Source: a virus | Virus record (IMG/VR): IMGVR_UViG_3300024344_000038 | Span: 1 to 42,650 of that record | Length of the DNA stretch: 42,650 bases | Strand: one strand, 5' to 3' | Made by a program: the position numbers and the translations under genes | Notes under the pieces: generated by a model | Seen by the model: the letters and a program-made list of their open reading frames with translations, nothing else | Databases searched by the model: none | Told to the model about the DNA's origin: nothing | In this document: piece after piece, positions 6,629-13,816 of the stretch | Position numbering within the stretch: position 1 is the stretch's first letter | Layout: the number at the start of each line of letters is the position of its first letter

Positions 6629-6937
6629 AAAAATGTGAATGGGTATACGATATAGACACCAAAAAAAAATTCCCCCATCGGGTCCTTCATATACGCGCGC
6701 GCGCACCTGGGCGCGTTCATTATATACGCAAAACTTTTGTAAACTCATGGTCAACCACAAGTCAACAATAAGTGATCGGTGGTGGTGGTGCGTCTCTTTG
6801 GTGTGGGGTATATTCATTTTTTTAGCTATGGTTGATATGTTCGAGATGTTATCAATCATTAAACTAATTATATTTATTTTTTTTCAATAGCTAACTCATT
6901 GTAATTGCAGCAGTTGTCCAGGTTGAGCCAACTATCT
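6629..6937. other. Gene-poor repeat-bearing region, probable neighbourhood of the physical genome ends
   Basis: I see no well-supported gene here. It holds an A-tract (6661-6669), a short C-run, an alternating CG run of 11 bases (6694-6704), an ACGCGC/GCGCGT inverted repeat (6693-6698 and 6711-6716), two ATATACGC copies (6689-6696 and 6722-6729) and the first copy of a 12-base direct repeat TGTTCGAGATGT (6838-6849; second copy 6937-6948). In T7 relatives the terminal repeat lies between terminase-side genes and the first early promoter, which is exactly this position. The exact ends cannot be read from a closed map. Confidence 0.5.
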
Positions 6938-6989
6938 GTTCGAGATGTCGAACTTTATTGTTGACAATTAATTCAATAATTGATAATTT
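6938..6989 (+). promoter_or_regulatory. Sigma70-like early promoter with upstream dyad
   Basis: A consensus TTGACA at 6961-6966 is followed, 17 bases later, by TAATTT (6984-6989), or alternatively GATAAT at 6982-6987 with a 15-base spacer. Just upstream is a perfect dyad GTTCGA-GATG-TCGAAC (6938-6953), and the spacer carries CAATTA/TAATTG. It sits 30-50 bases before the first early gene at 7017, so it is probably read by the host RNA polymerase on entry. The dyads may be operators, which is an inference. Confidence 0.65.
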
Positions 6990-7016
6990 ACAGAAAAACT
7001 TAACAAAGGATTAACA

Positions 7017-7223
7017 ATGGCTGAGCAATATAAAATAGTGGACGCAAAAGGGAAGCATCTATTCAATAAAAAAGTGTTTAATAGTTTTATAGAGACTTAC
7101 AATTTTATTGACGCGTTAGAATTCGATAGCTATGAAGAAATGGTTGAAGATCTCGAAAACGTAAGCGGTATGGAATTGTTTGCAGTACCAACTACATGGG
7201 AAAATTTTAAGGGAAGGGGTTAA
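7017..7223 (+). CDS. First early gene, hypothetical protein
   Basis: The 68-residue acidic protein (MAEQYKIVDAKGKHLFNKKVFNSFIETYNFIDAL..., ending ENFKGRG) starts after AAAGGA at 7004-7009. It is the first gene downstream of the strong promoter at 6961. In T7-like phages this position holds small host-takeover proteins such as Ocr or Gp0.4, but no sequence match to those is visible. Confidence 0.7.
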   Translation: MAEQYKIVDAKGKHLFNKKVFNSFIETYNFIDALEFDSYEEMVEDLENVSGMELFAVPTTWENFKGRG

Positions 7224-7227
7224 CAAA

Positions 7228-7353
7228 ATGATAGAAACTGTGTTTATTATAATTTCAGTAGTATTGTTATTAGGATTAGCAATACCGCAATTATTCTGGC
7301 TAATTGACATTAACAAAGAAGTTAAAATTTATACTGAAAAAAAGGAGAAATAA
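7228..7353 (+). CDS. 41-residue single-pass membrane protein
   Basis: ATG 7228 to TAA 7351-7353 encodes a peptide of which residues 4-26 (TVFIIISVVLLLGLAIPQLFW) are one transmembrane helix, followed by a lysine-rich tail. GAAGGGG about ten bases upstream can act as the ribosome site. It lies four bases after the previous stop and one base before the next start, which supports expression. The role is unknown; early membrane peptides in phages often affect the host envelope or exclude other phages. Confidence 0.6.
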   Translation: MIETVFIIISVVLLLGLAIPQLFWLIDINKEVKIYTEKKEK

Positions 7354-7354
7354 A

Positions 7355-7555
7355 ATGAGAAATAGAAACTCATATATCGGCTTTTTTAAAGGCAAAGTAT
7401 TATTATCTCAAGAACCTTTTATGGGAGATCATTATTACTTCGGAAAAAAGGAAGAGTATATTCCATCCGAAATTAACAAAATTACTGAAACTATTACTAT
7501 AATACCAGCAAGTACCAGCATTCCTATAACTTATAATTATGTAATTATTAACTAA
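7355..7555 (+). CDS. Early hypothetical protein
   Basis: I chose ATG 7355 because AAGGAG at 7342-7347 lies seven bases upstream; the same frame is open back to 7304 without a ribosome site. The 66-residue product has aromatic residues in its first half (YIGFFKGKVLL, HYYFGKKEEY) and a beta-prone Thr/Ile-rich C-terminus. No family recognised. Confidence 0.65.
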   Translation: MRNRNSYIGFFKGKVLLSQEPFMGDHYYFGKKEEYIPSEINKITETITIIPASTSIPITYNYVIIN

Positions 7556-7566
7556 GGATAAATAAA

Positions 7567-8184
7567 ATGATTAAACTTAGTAAAACTTCAAAAATGCCTT
7601 GCAAGTCTTTTGCTTTACCAGTATCGAAAAATACTTGTATTGGTATGCTAGATGAGCATGGGAAAATTAAAGAGGTTTGTCAAAATTGCTATGCTATCAA
7701 AGGTAGTTATTCATGGCGTGCAGCTAAGGCTTTAAGGAAGCATAATTATGAGGAAACACTTAATAATCTAGACTCTTTTCACGATGATATGATTAACTTA
7801 ATTAAAAAAGAAAAGAGTAATTATTTTAGGTGGTTTGATTCAGGAGATATTTACGACAATGATTTACTCTATACAATTACTAGCATTTGTCGATTAACTC
7901 CTGATATATTCCATTGGATACCAACAAAGGCTAGAGAATTACTAGATCAAGATTTATGGGAAAAACTAGAGGCTTTACCAAACGTAAAAGTACGCTATTC
8001 GAGCCCTAGTGTTAATGGTTATTATGAGTCAATACATGGTAGCACAGTTATCCAAAATAGTCAAAAAGTTGACACTTCTAAAATCTATGTGTGTCCAGTT
8101 GGTAAAGATAAAGATAGAAAAAGTTGTCAAGAATGTCGCGCGTGTTGGCATGATGATAAAGTGATAGCTTATACATATCATTGA
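7567..8184 (+). CDS. Gp88-like cysteine-rich early protein, possible metal or Fe-S protein
   Basis: The 205-residue protein begins LSKTSKMPCKSFALPV, then has VCQNCYAIKGSYSW (Cys38, Cys41), WFDSGDIYDNDLL and WIPTKARELL in the centre, and ends with a CxxCxxC cluster (Cys187, 190, 193) after Cys176. That order (N-terminal CxxCYA, central W.DSGDiyd and W.pTK, C-terminal cysteine cluster) is what I know as the phage Gp88-like family (Pfam 'Gene product 88'), whose biochemistry is not established. Seven conserved-type cysteines suggest a metal site. It precedes the structured leader and the DNA methyltransferase. Confidence 0.75.
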   Translation: MIKLSKTSKMPCKSFALPVSKNTCIGMLDEHGKIKEVCQNCYAIKGSYSWRAAKALRKHNYEETLNNLDSFHDDMINLIKKEKSNYFRWFDSGDIYDNDLLYTITSICRLTPDIFHWIPTKARELLDQDLWEKLEALPNVKVRYSSPSVNGYYESIHGSTVIQNSQKVDTSKIYVCPVGKDKDRKSCQECRACWHDDKVIAYTYH

Positions 8185-8193
8185 GCACCGATT

Positions 8194-8280
8194 TAAGCCT
8201 ATATTCTATAATAACTGGTAGGGTATGTTAGATAACATTAGAATATGGGCTTATTTAGGCTCTCAGGAGCTGAGAATAAG
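8194..8280 (+). promoter_or_regulatory. Two overlapping hairpins in the methyltransferase leader
   Basis: TAAGCCTATATTCTA (8194-8208) pairs with TAGAATATGGGCTTA (8239-8253) as a 15-pair stem with a single G-U. The 30-base loop (8209-8238) contains a small TAAC/GTTA helix. A second hairpin uses CTTATT (8250-8255) with AATAAG (8275-8280) around an inner CTCAG-GAG-CTGAG stem. The two share CTTA at 8250-8253, so their outer helices are mutually exclusive. They end 28 bases before the methyltransferase ATG, whose ribosome site TAGGAGC follows. Attenuation, processing or protein binding are all possible. Confidence 0.6.
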
Positions 8281-8307
8281 AGTTGAATATTAACCATAGG
8301 AGCAATT

Positions 8308-9342
8308 ATGAATGTACTCAGTTTATTTGATGGTATGAGTGGTGGACAGCTTGCGTTACAAAAAGCTGGACTCCGAGTAGACAAGTATTACTCGTGTGAA
8401 ATTGACGAGTATGCTCAGTCTGTCACAAGATACAATTTTCCTAATACTATCTTTTTAGGAGATGTGACAAAAGTTGATTTTAGCAAGCTTAAAGACATTG
8501 ACTTGGTAATAGGTGGTTCACCATGTCAGGACCTGAGTTTTGCTAAGGGTAATGGAAAAGGATTAGAAGGTAGTAGATCAAGTCTATTCTATAAGTTTGT
8601 AGAAGCTATTGAGGTTTGTAAGCCTGAGTATTTCTTGCTAGAGAATGTAAAAATGAAACAAGAGTGGAAGGATATTATTTCAGACTTACTAGGGGTTCAG
8701 CCTATCTTTATCAACTCTGCTGATTTCTCAGCACAGAATAGACAGAGGCTTTATTGGACTAATATAGATATTTTACCTTATGATACAAAACAGGTTAATA
8801 TAAATGATATAATTGAAGATCAGAATAATAGCGTGATTGGTAGTGCTGTCAGAGGTAGATATTTAGACGGTAAAGTAGTGCAACATCTGGAATTAAGAAA
8901 GGATGATAAACTTAACGCTATAACTACGGTTCGAAAAGATTACTTACTAGCTTATAAAGACATTAAAGAGATTGACGTTGACGATAATTTCTACTACAGT
9001 CCTAAGATGTTAGCTTGGATAAAACGACATGGTGAACGTAAGAATAAGAAGCTCAGGATTCAATCTGATAATGATAAAGTCCAGATGATAGAGGCAAGTC
9101 ATTTTAAAGGTTGTAGCTCACAGCGGTTTTTTGGTATTGAGGACGTAAAAGGACTTAGGTATATTACGCCACTTGAGTGTGAACGAGCTCAAACTGTACC
9201 AGATAACTACACGAGCAAAGGCATACGAGAAGGAAAAGAAGTAAAGATAAGCAATACTCAGCGTTACAAAATGTTAGGCAACGGCTGGACGATAGATGTC
9301 ATAGCCCATATCTTTAAATCCTTAAGAAAAGGAGCAGTATAA
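8308..9342 (+). CDS. DNA (cytosine-5) methyltransferase, orphan
   Basis: The 344-residue enzyme transfers methyl from S-adenosylmethionine to C5 of cytosine in DNA. Motif I is LSLFDGMSGGQ (SAM binding, residues 5-14), motif IV is GGSPCQDLSFA with catalytic Cys73, motif VI is LLENV (Glu112), motif VIII is QNRQRLYW (from residue 143), and motif X is GNGWTIDVIAHIF near residue 324. The target-recognition region between VIII and X is short. No restriction endonuclease is adjacent, so it probably protects phage DNA or changes regulation. Its leader has the hairpins at 8194-8280. Confidence 0.93.
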   Translation: MNVLSLFDGMSGGQLALQKAGLRVDKYYSCEIDEYAQSVTRYNFPNTIFLGDVTKVDFSKLKDIDLVIGGSPCQDLSFAKGNGKGLEGSRSSLFYKFVEAIEVCKPEYFLLENVKMKQEWKDIISDLLGVQPIFINSADFSAQNRQRLYWTNIDILPYDTKQVNINDIIEDQNNSVIGSAVRGRYLDGKVVQHLELRKDDKLNAITTVRKDYLLAYKDIKEIDVDDNFYYSPKMLAWIKRHGERKNKKLRIQSDNDKVQMIEASHFKGCSSQRFFGIEDVKGLRYITPLECERAQTVPDNYTSKGIREGKEVKISNTQRYKMLGNGWTIDVIAHIFKSLRKGAV

Positions 9343-9343
9343 A

Positions 9344-9646
9344 ATGAGTAATCCATACCGATACATTATGAAAATCGAGTATAACGAGGAAGCTAAAGCC
9401 TTTATTGAATCTCTAAGAGCTTTAGGCAAGCGTGAAGGCTTTAGAGTACGAGTCCGAGGTTCAGGAGCTAGAGCTAAACATTCACTTCAAGATTCTAATG
9501 GCTACACTTCAAGAATGTATGATAATAGCCTACCACTCAAACACGCAACCCATGTTAGACTCTACCTAGACTCTCCTAAGAGTGAAGGTGAAGGCTATAC
9601 TGGTAGTGGTTGGATTGGACAAGATTGGAGATCACAGTTAGCATGA
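9344..9646 (+). CDS. Early hypothetical protein
   Basis: The 100-residue protein begins two bases after the methyltransferase stop, with AAAAGGAG upstream. It has MKIEYNEEAKAFIESLRALGKREGFRVRVRGSGARAK, then a Ser/Gly-rich part (SPKSEGEGYTGSGWIG). The middle RVRVRGSGARAK is basic and beta-prone and could touch nucleic acid, but no family is recognised. It ends in an ATGA overlap with the next gene. Confidence 0.65.
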   Translation: MSNPYRYIMKIEYNEEAKAFIESLRALGKREGFRVRVRGSGARAKHSLQDSNGYTSRMYDNSLPLKHATHVRLYLDSPKSEGEGYTGSGWIGQDWRSQLA

Positions 9647-10020
9647 GTAAACTAGAGAAGTACATTAGAAAAGATTTACCAGATGAATTTTATATCACTA
9701 GACTAACTTTAAAGGAGCTAAAAGAAATGCAAAGTTTAGATAATGAGTATTGGGACAGATTGCAGCATTTGGAAGATTTAACCGATAAGCTGAAACAAGA
9801 AATCCAGGAAAACGACTTGCCTGACCAATTAGATGCACCTGAGTCGGACGAAGATGGGCTAAGAGTTAACAATTTTGCTAATAGGATCTATGACTTGGGT
9901 TGTGATATTACTGACATCTCAGAGAAGCTTATGGTAGGACGAGGAGTACAAGAGAACTACAACGATAAACGAGAAGATGACATTATTAATCCATTTATCA
10001 ATAAGGATAACTATTTATGA
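9643..10020 (+). CDS. Acidic coiled-coil hypothetical protein
   Basis: The start is ATG 9643, on the previous TGA; the frame is open further back only inside the upstream gene. The 125-residue product is acidic and helical (LKELKEMQSLDNEYWDRLQHLEDLTDKLKQEIQE), with heptad-like spacing of hydrophobic residues, and a conserved-looking VNNFANRIYDLGCDITDISEKL part. Function unknown. It is in a run of ATGA-coupled early genes. Confidence 0.65.
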   Translation: MSKLEKYIRKDLPDEFYITRLTLKELKEMQSLDNEYWDRLQHLEDLTDKLKQEIQENDLPDQLDAPESDEDGLRVNNFANRIYDLGCDITDISEKLMVGRGVQENYNDKREDDIINPFINKDNYL

Positions 10021-10205
10021 GTTTACTTAACCGAGCAAAAGTTAAACGGCACGTTCTTATGATCGCGCATGAATCCAGGAATACTCGTTTACACAAATAC
10101 GAACGAGTTTCTAAGTCCTCTTTAGACTATCTAGAAGCTAGGCTAAAGCTAGAAATAAGAGAACTTGTAGAGAACCAAAGGACAGGCATTACGATTAAAC
10201 CTTAG
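10017..10205 (+). CDS. Small basic helical early protein
   Basis: The 62-residue product begins on an ATGA overlap. It has many basic residues in the first half (LNRAKVKRHVLMIAHESRNTRLHKYERV) and a helix LDYLEARLKLEIRELVENQ followed by TGITIKP. It resembles small phage proteins of unknown function with a conserved R-x-x-K-x-x-R-V-S core. DNA binding is possible but unsupported. Confidence 0.6.
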   Translation: MSLLNRAKVKRHVLMIAHESRNTRLHKYERVSKSSLDYLEARLKLEIRELVENQRTGITIKP

Positions 10206-10309
10206 TATACTAATAGTAGTACTAATAGTAACACTAGTAATACTCTATACTTCTTATGTAGACTTATATTAGTCTATATAAGCTTATAACTAACTAAAGG
10301 AGTAACACT
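10206..10309 (+). promoter_or_regulatory. AT-rich intergenic leader with repeats and palindromes
   Basis: There is no gene here. It contains ACTAATAGTA-type direct repeats (10209-10230), a perfect hairpin TAGACT-TATATT-AGTCTA (10259-10276) directly followed by the 12-base palindrome TATAAGCTTATA (10277-10288), then AAAGGAG for the next start. It is the largest gap within the second half of the early region and could hold a promoter for the genes leading into the RNA polymerase. No sequence matches a known phage promoter. Confidence 0.45.
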
Positions 10310-10489
10310 ATGTATATACCTCGTAGCGAAAGAGCAGCTAAGATTTATCCAGTTAAAGTTTATAATAAAAAGGGAGAATTGACTCAATACATAAGTTGGG
10401 CTGAGTTGGAAGCTAGAGATGAGGAGGACATAGCTCAGGAGGTTAAAGAACTAAAGCATGAGCTCAATATCAAGCGAACAGTAAAATAG
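10310..10489 (+). CDS. 59-residue early hypothetical protein
   Basis: ATG 10310 to TAG 10487-10489, with AAAGGAG 8 bases upstream. The product starts MYIPRSERAAKIYPVKVYNKKGEL and ends in a charged helix (LEARDEEDIAQEVKELKHEL). Composition and ribosome site make it convincing, but I recognise no family. Confidence 0.7.
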   Translation: MYIPRSERAAKIYPVKVYNKKGELTQYISWAELEARDEEDIAQEVKELKHELNIKRTVK

Positions 10490-10552
10490 GCTCTTGCATA
10501 TAGTAGACAAATAGAGTACACTAATAAAAACTTTAATACTGTGGAGTTTGAC

Positions 10553-10711
10553 ATGAATACAAAGGGTTTACAAATTGTTGTAGCAGTTCTTGTTCTTACA
10601 GTGGCGTTTATTGGGTGGTACTACCATAAACCAGATACGACAGTAATGGATAACTGGAAGTTTGAGCATTGTACTTCTAACTCTGATTCTAGTTGTGGGA
10701 GACTAAAATGA
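10553..10711 (+). CDS. 52-residue membrane-anchored hypothetical protein
   Basis: ATG 10553 to TGA 10709-10711. Residues 6-22 (LQIVVAVLVLTVAFIGW) form a transmembrane anchor or uncleaved signal, followed by a short polar tail with two cysteines (FEHCTSNSDSSCG) that would face the periplasm. GGAG lies about seven bases upstream. The stop overlaps the next ATG as ATGA. Confidence 0.65.
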   Translation: MNTKGLQIVVAVLVLTVAFIGWYYHKPDTTVMDNWKFEHCTSNSDSSCGRLK

Positions 10712-10947
10712 GTTATGGGGAAGTTCAGTGGGACCGACTCCAAGAATTAGAAAAAAAGTGGAAAAATGGACTAACACAAGGAGACATCATGGCTAATACA
10801 AAGAAAGTAACATTACATGAAGATGAAATTGTCATTCGTAAACCTGATCTACTGTGGAAGCTAGAACAAGCCTATAAAAAAGGCATGGAGACAGGAGAAA
10901 TGATGATGGGTGAACTATTAGACATAGTAACTGAAGAAGATGAATGA
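10708..10947 (+). CDS. Early hypothetical protein with possible internal second start
   Basis: I chose ATG 10708, coupled to the previous stop, giving 79 residues. Inside it, in frame, ATG 10789 is preceded by AAGGAG at 10778-10783, so a 52-residue shorter form (MANTKKVTLHEDEIVIRKPDLL...) may be made as well, or may be the only form. The C-terminal half is helical and acidic (GEMMMGELLDIVTEEDE). Function unknown. Confidence 0.65.
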   Translation: MSYGEVQWDRLQELEKKWKNGLTQGDIMANTKKVTLHEDEIVIRKPDLLWKLEQAYKKGMETGEMMMGELLDIVTEEDE

Positions 10948-11230
10948 AATCTTAATTACACTAACTCTGTTAATACCTCCAGCTTCTAAAGGAATCCACT
11001 GGGGAATCAATGAAGTTCCTAATCAACTGGTGGTTACGTTCAAGTCTGGAGTAAAAGCCAGTTATAGTTCTATCCAGGTTCCTTGCCACACCAAGCCTAC
11101 CAAGGAAGGGTGGGCGGTTTACCATGATATGTCTATGGGGCAGGAAGTTTGTTATTTAACAGACACTAATTATCCTGTCATGGTAAGAGGTCCTTGGAGA
11201 GCTACAACTAAAAAAACGTACAGAAAATGA
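10940..11230 (+). CDS. Secreted or membrane-associated hypothetical protein
   Basis: The 96-residue product starts inside the end of the previous gene. The first 15 residues are hydrophobic (EILITLTLLIPPAS) and could be a signal sequence, followed by a beta-rich part (QLVVTFKSGVKASYSSIQVPC) and two cysteines. The C-terminus is basic. I recognise no family. It overlaps the next gene as ATGA. Confidence 0.6.
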   Translation: MNEILITLTLLIPPASKGIHWGINEVPNQLVVTFKSGVKASYSSIQVPCHTKPTKEGWAVYHDMSMGQEVCYLTDTNYPVMVRGPWRATTKKTYRK

Positions 11231-11472
11231 TTATCAATTACACAGTAGAGTTTACTTTAACAGTATGGGCTGCTTGGTCTGTTCGGCTTATTAATAGACA
11301 GGCTAAGTATGCTCTGTATTCAGGAATCCTGTGTAACCTCTGCTTCTTGTCTTGGTGGGTGTTTACCAAGCAGTATGGGTTCTTGGTGGGAGACTTTGTG
11401 TTTACTGCTATGTACTCAAGAGAACTGTATAGGAGTCTAAATGTTTCAAAGACAAAAAGACCTAGAAGATGA
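11227..11472 (+). CDS. Small membrane protein upstream of RNA polymerase
   Basis: The 81-residue protein has two or three hydrophobic segments (TVEFTLTVWAAWSV, LYSGILCNLCFLSWWVF, YGFLVGDFVFTAMY) separated by short basic loops, then a basic tail KTKRPRR. It overlaps the RNA polymerase start by 32 bases in another frame, with GGAG for the polymerase inside it. The role is unknown; early membrane proteins at this place may modify the host envelope. Confidence 0.65.
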   Translation: MIINYTVEFTLTVWAAWSVRLINRQAKYALYSGILCNLCFLSWWVFTKQYGFLVGDFVFTAMYSRELYRSLNVSKTKRPRR

Positions 11473-13816
11473 AATGGTAGCTCTTGGAGTCAAACGATTT
11501 CGAGAGGAGAACAGACAAGCTAAGAAGGGTAAGCACGAATCCACAACTCCTGCTGGAATCCAGTTCCTCAGGAAAGGTGTGGGTAAAATAGAAAAAGAGA
11601 TTGTTGAGCTAAAGAAACAATATAATACTGGATCACCTACAACACACTCAACAGACGCAATAGCGCGTCTATTCGAGCTGCCGTCAGATGTGATTGCCTT
11701 TCTTAGCTTGAAAGCCTGTGTTAACCACTTGTCAACACCTGTAAAGCTGGTAAAAATAGCCCATGAGATAGGAGCTTTCTTAGAAGATGAAGCGCGGTTC
11801 AGGTTCTTTCAGAAAGCTAATCCAGCGTTATATGGAGTGGTAACAAGAGACTTAAACAAGAGAACTACTAACTATCGAAAACAAAAAAGGGTTCTGGTTC
11901 ATTCTGAAAAGAAAGCTGGTATTAGCTGGAAAAACTGGCTACCTGGAAATAAGGTGAGGCTAGGACAAATGATGGTGTCCTTAGTGTGTGATGCTACTAA
12001 GCTATTTGAGATTGTATTGCGTACTGCACAAGAACAAAATAGAAGGACAATCTATTGGTTAGAGGCTACGGAGGAATCTATCAAGTGGATTGAAAAGAAA
12101 AATTCTATTTGTGAGTTGTATAATCCGGTAACGCTGCCTTGTCTTATTCCTCCTAGAAAATGGGAGTCGGTTTATACAGGAGGTTATTACACTTATACAG
12201 GTATGAACTTGGTGAAGACTATGGATCAGTCTTATCTTGAGCTTATCAATGCCACGAAACCTACTGACGTATTTAAAGCTGTGAATATGGTTCAAGAGAC
12301 AGGCTGGAAGATCAACAAGGAAGTCTATGAGATTATGGAACACTTGTTTACTTCCAAAGCCAGCTCTAAAGTGATCCCTGAATTCCATGAACATACTATG
12401 GAAGAACCTTATCCTAAGAAGGGAACTAAAGAAGAACAAGTAAACTGGAAACGTAAAGCAACTTTGATGCACACTGATAATGTCCGAAGGAAAACCAAAA
12501 GAATACAATTTAGTCAGCTTATGTGGACTGCAAGAAAGTTCAAGGATGAAAAAGTTTTTTACTTTCCTCATACCTTGGATTTCAGAGGCAGACTCTACGC
12601 GAATACCGCCTTCCTTAATCCTCAGGGGGAAGACTCAGCCAGAGGCTTGCTGGAGTTCTCGAAAGGGAAACCTATGGGAAACTCAGGCAAGCCTTGGTTG
12701 ATGGTACACTTAGCTAACTGCTATGGGTACGATAAGGTGTCGCTAGAGGAACGAGTAGAATGGGTTCTGTTGCATGAACAGGATATTATGGATATAGGTT
12801 TAGATCCTCTAGAAAACAAGTGGTGGATGGATGCAGATAAACCTTGGCAATTCCTGAGAGCTTGTATTGAGTTTGTTAAAGCAGAAAAAAACAAAGACTA
12901 CAGGAGCCCTTTACCTATTACTGTGGATGGGTCCTGTAATGGACTGCAACATTTCTCAGCTATGCTGAAAGACCACAAGGGGGGAGTCGCGGTAAACCTG
13001 TGTCCTTCAGATGACCCTCAGGATATTTATGGTATAGTGACAGAGGTAGTTAAAGAAAAAATTAAGAATGATCCAGAAGCTATCTTAGAGGAAGGGGATA
13101 TAAACAGAGCTCTTATCAAGCGTCCGGTAATGACAACTCCTTATGGAGCTACCTTATATGGAATGAGAGATCAGCTCTATGAGGAATATAAGAAGCAGCT
13201 TGATAAGGGGCTTCAGTTTCCTACGGTTAACAAGGATGAAGACATCTGGAAATATTGTAAATACTTGGCTAACCATATTTACGCTTCCATTGGAGATGTG
13301 GTGGTGTCAGCGAGGGAAGGCATGAAATGGCTCCAGGATTGTGCTAAAGTAATGAGCAAGGAAGGCAAGCCTATCTACTGGACGGTTCCCACTGGTTTTA
13401 TAGTCAAACAAAAGTACATGAAGCCTGTGGTAAAACAAGTCAAAACTGTTTTAAATGGAAAGCTGGTGTCTTTGTTTTCAGCTCATAGTTTAACCGACAA
13501 GCTGGATAAACATAAACAGGCAAATGGGATAGCCCCTAATTTTGTGCATAGCTTGGATGCTTGTCATTTAATGAAAACTGTTATTGCTGCTTATGCAGAC
13601 ATTCAGAGCTTTGCTGTGATACACGATTCGTTTGGGACCCATGCTTGCGATATGGAAATTCTCAGCTCAGTCTTGAGAAAAACTTTTATTGAGCTCTACT
13701 CAGAAGATGTGCTTCTCAAGTTTTCTGAGGAGCAGACCGAAGCATTACCTAAATTACCGAAGTATGGAACTTTAAATATTAATGAGGTGAAAGATGCAGA
13801 GTTCTTTTTTAGCTAA
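11441..13816 (+). CDS. T7-type single-subunit DNA-directed RNA polymerase
   Basis: The 791-residue enzyme transcribes middle and late phage genes from phage-specific promoters. It has DFRGR-LY (around residue 383), motif A VDGSCNGLQHFSA with catalytic Asp495, motif B KRPVMTTPYGA with Lys560 and Tyr568, and motif C HDSFG with catalytic Asp729. At 791 residues it is shorter than T7 RNA polymerase (883), mostly at the N-terminal promoter-binding side, as in marine relatives. Start ATG 11441 lies within the previous membrane protein gene. It leads the replication block. Confidence 0.97.
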   Translation: MFQRQKDLEDEMVALGVKRFREENRQAKKGKHESTTPAGIQFLRKGVGKIEKEIVELKKQYNTGSPTTHSTDAIARLFELPSDVIAFLSLKACVNHLSTPVKLVKIAHEIGAFLEDEARFRFFQKANPALYGVVTRDLNKRTTNYRKQKRVLVHSEKKAGISWKNWLPGNKVRLGQMMVSLVCDATKLFEIVLRTAQEQNRRTIYWLEATEESIKWIEKKNSICELYNPVTLPCLIPPRKWESVYTGGYYTYTGMNLVKTMDQSYLELINATKPTDVFKAVNMVQETGWKINKEVYEIMEHLFTSKASSKVIPEFHEHTMEEPYPKKGTKEEQVNWKRKATLMHTDNVRRKTKRIQFSQLMWTARKFKDEKVFYFPHTLDFRGRLYANTAFLNPQGEDSARGLLEFSKGKPMGNSGKPWLMVHLANCYGYDKVSLEERVEWVLLHEQDIMDIGLDPLENKWWMDADKPWQFLRACIEFVKAEKNKDYRSPLPITVDGSCNGLQHFSAMLKDHKGGVAVNLCPSDDPQDIYGIVTEVVKEKIKNDPEAILEEGDINRALIKRPVMTTPYGATLYGMRDQLYEEYKKQLDKGLQFPTVNKDEDIWKYCKYLANHIYASIGDVVVSAREGMKWLQDCAKVMSKEGKPIYWTVPTGFIVKQKYMKPVVKQVKTVLNGKLVSLFSAHSLTDKLDKHKQANGIAPNFVHSLDACHLMKTVIAAYADIQSFAVIHDSFGTHACDMEILSSVLRKTFIELYSEDVLLKFSEEQTEALPKLPKYGTLNINEVKDAEFFFS

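Noticed and set aside
6560-6859. 99-residue minus-strand frame over the intergenic region
   Set aside because: It crosses the CG run, the A-tract and the small acidic gene, has no ribosome site, and would be the only gene on its strand.
6747-6890. 47-residue hydrophobic frame from ATG 6747 (MVNHKSTISDRWWWCVSLVW...)
   Set aside because: It has no ribosome site, uses a T-rich low-complexity end and overlaps the repeats of the presumed terminal region. It could be real but I cannot support it.
6900-6960. Possible tRNA because of GGTTGAGCC and GTTCGAGAT-like sequence
   Set aside because: There is no acceptor stem or cloverleaf; GTTCGA here belongs to a dyad and a 12-base direct repeat.
12059-12571. 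170-residue open frame on the minus strand opposite the RNA polymerase gene
   Set aside because: It lies entirely within the RNA polymerase gene, has a low-complexity and Leu/Ser/Phe-rich composition, and no ribosome site or neighbour on that strand.
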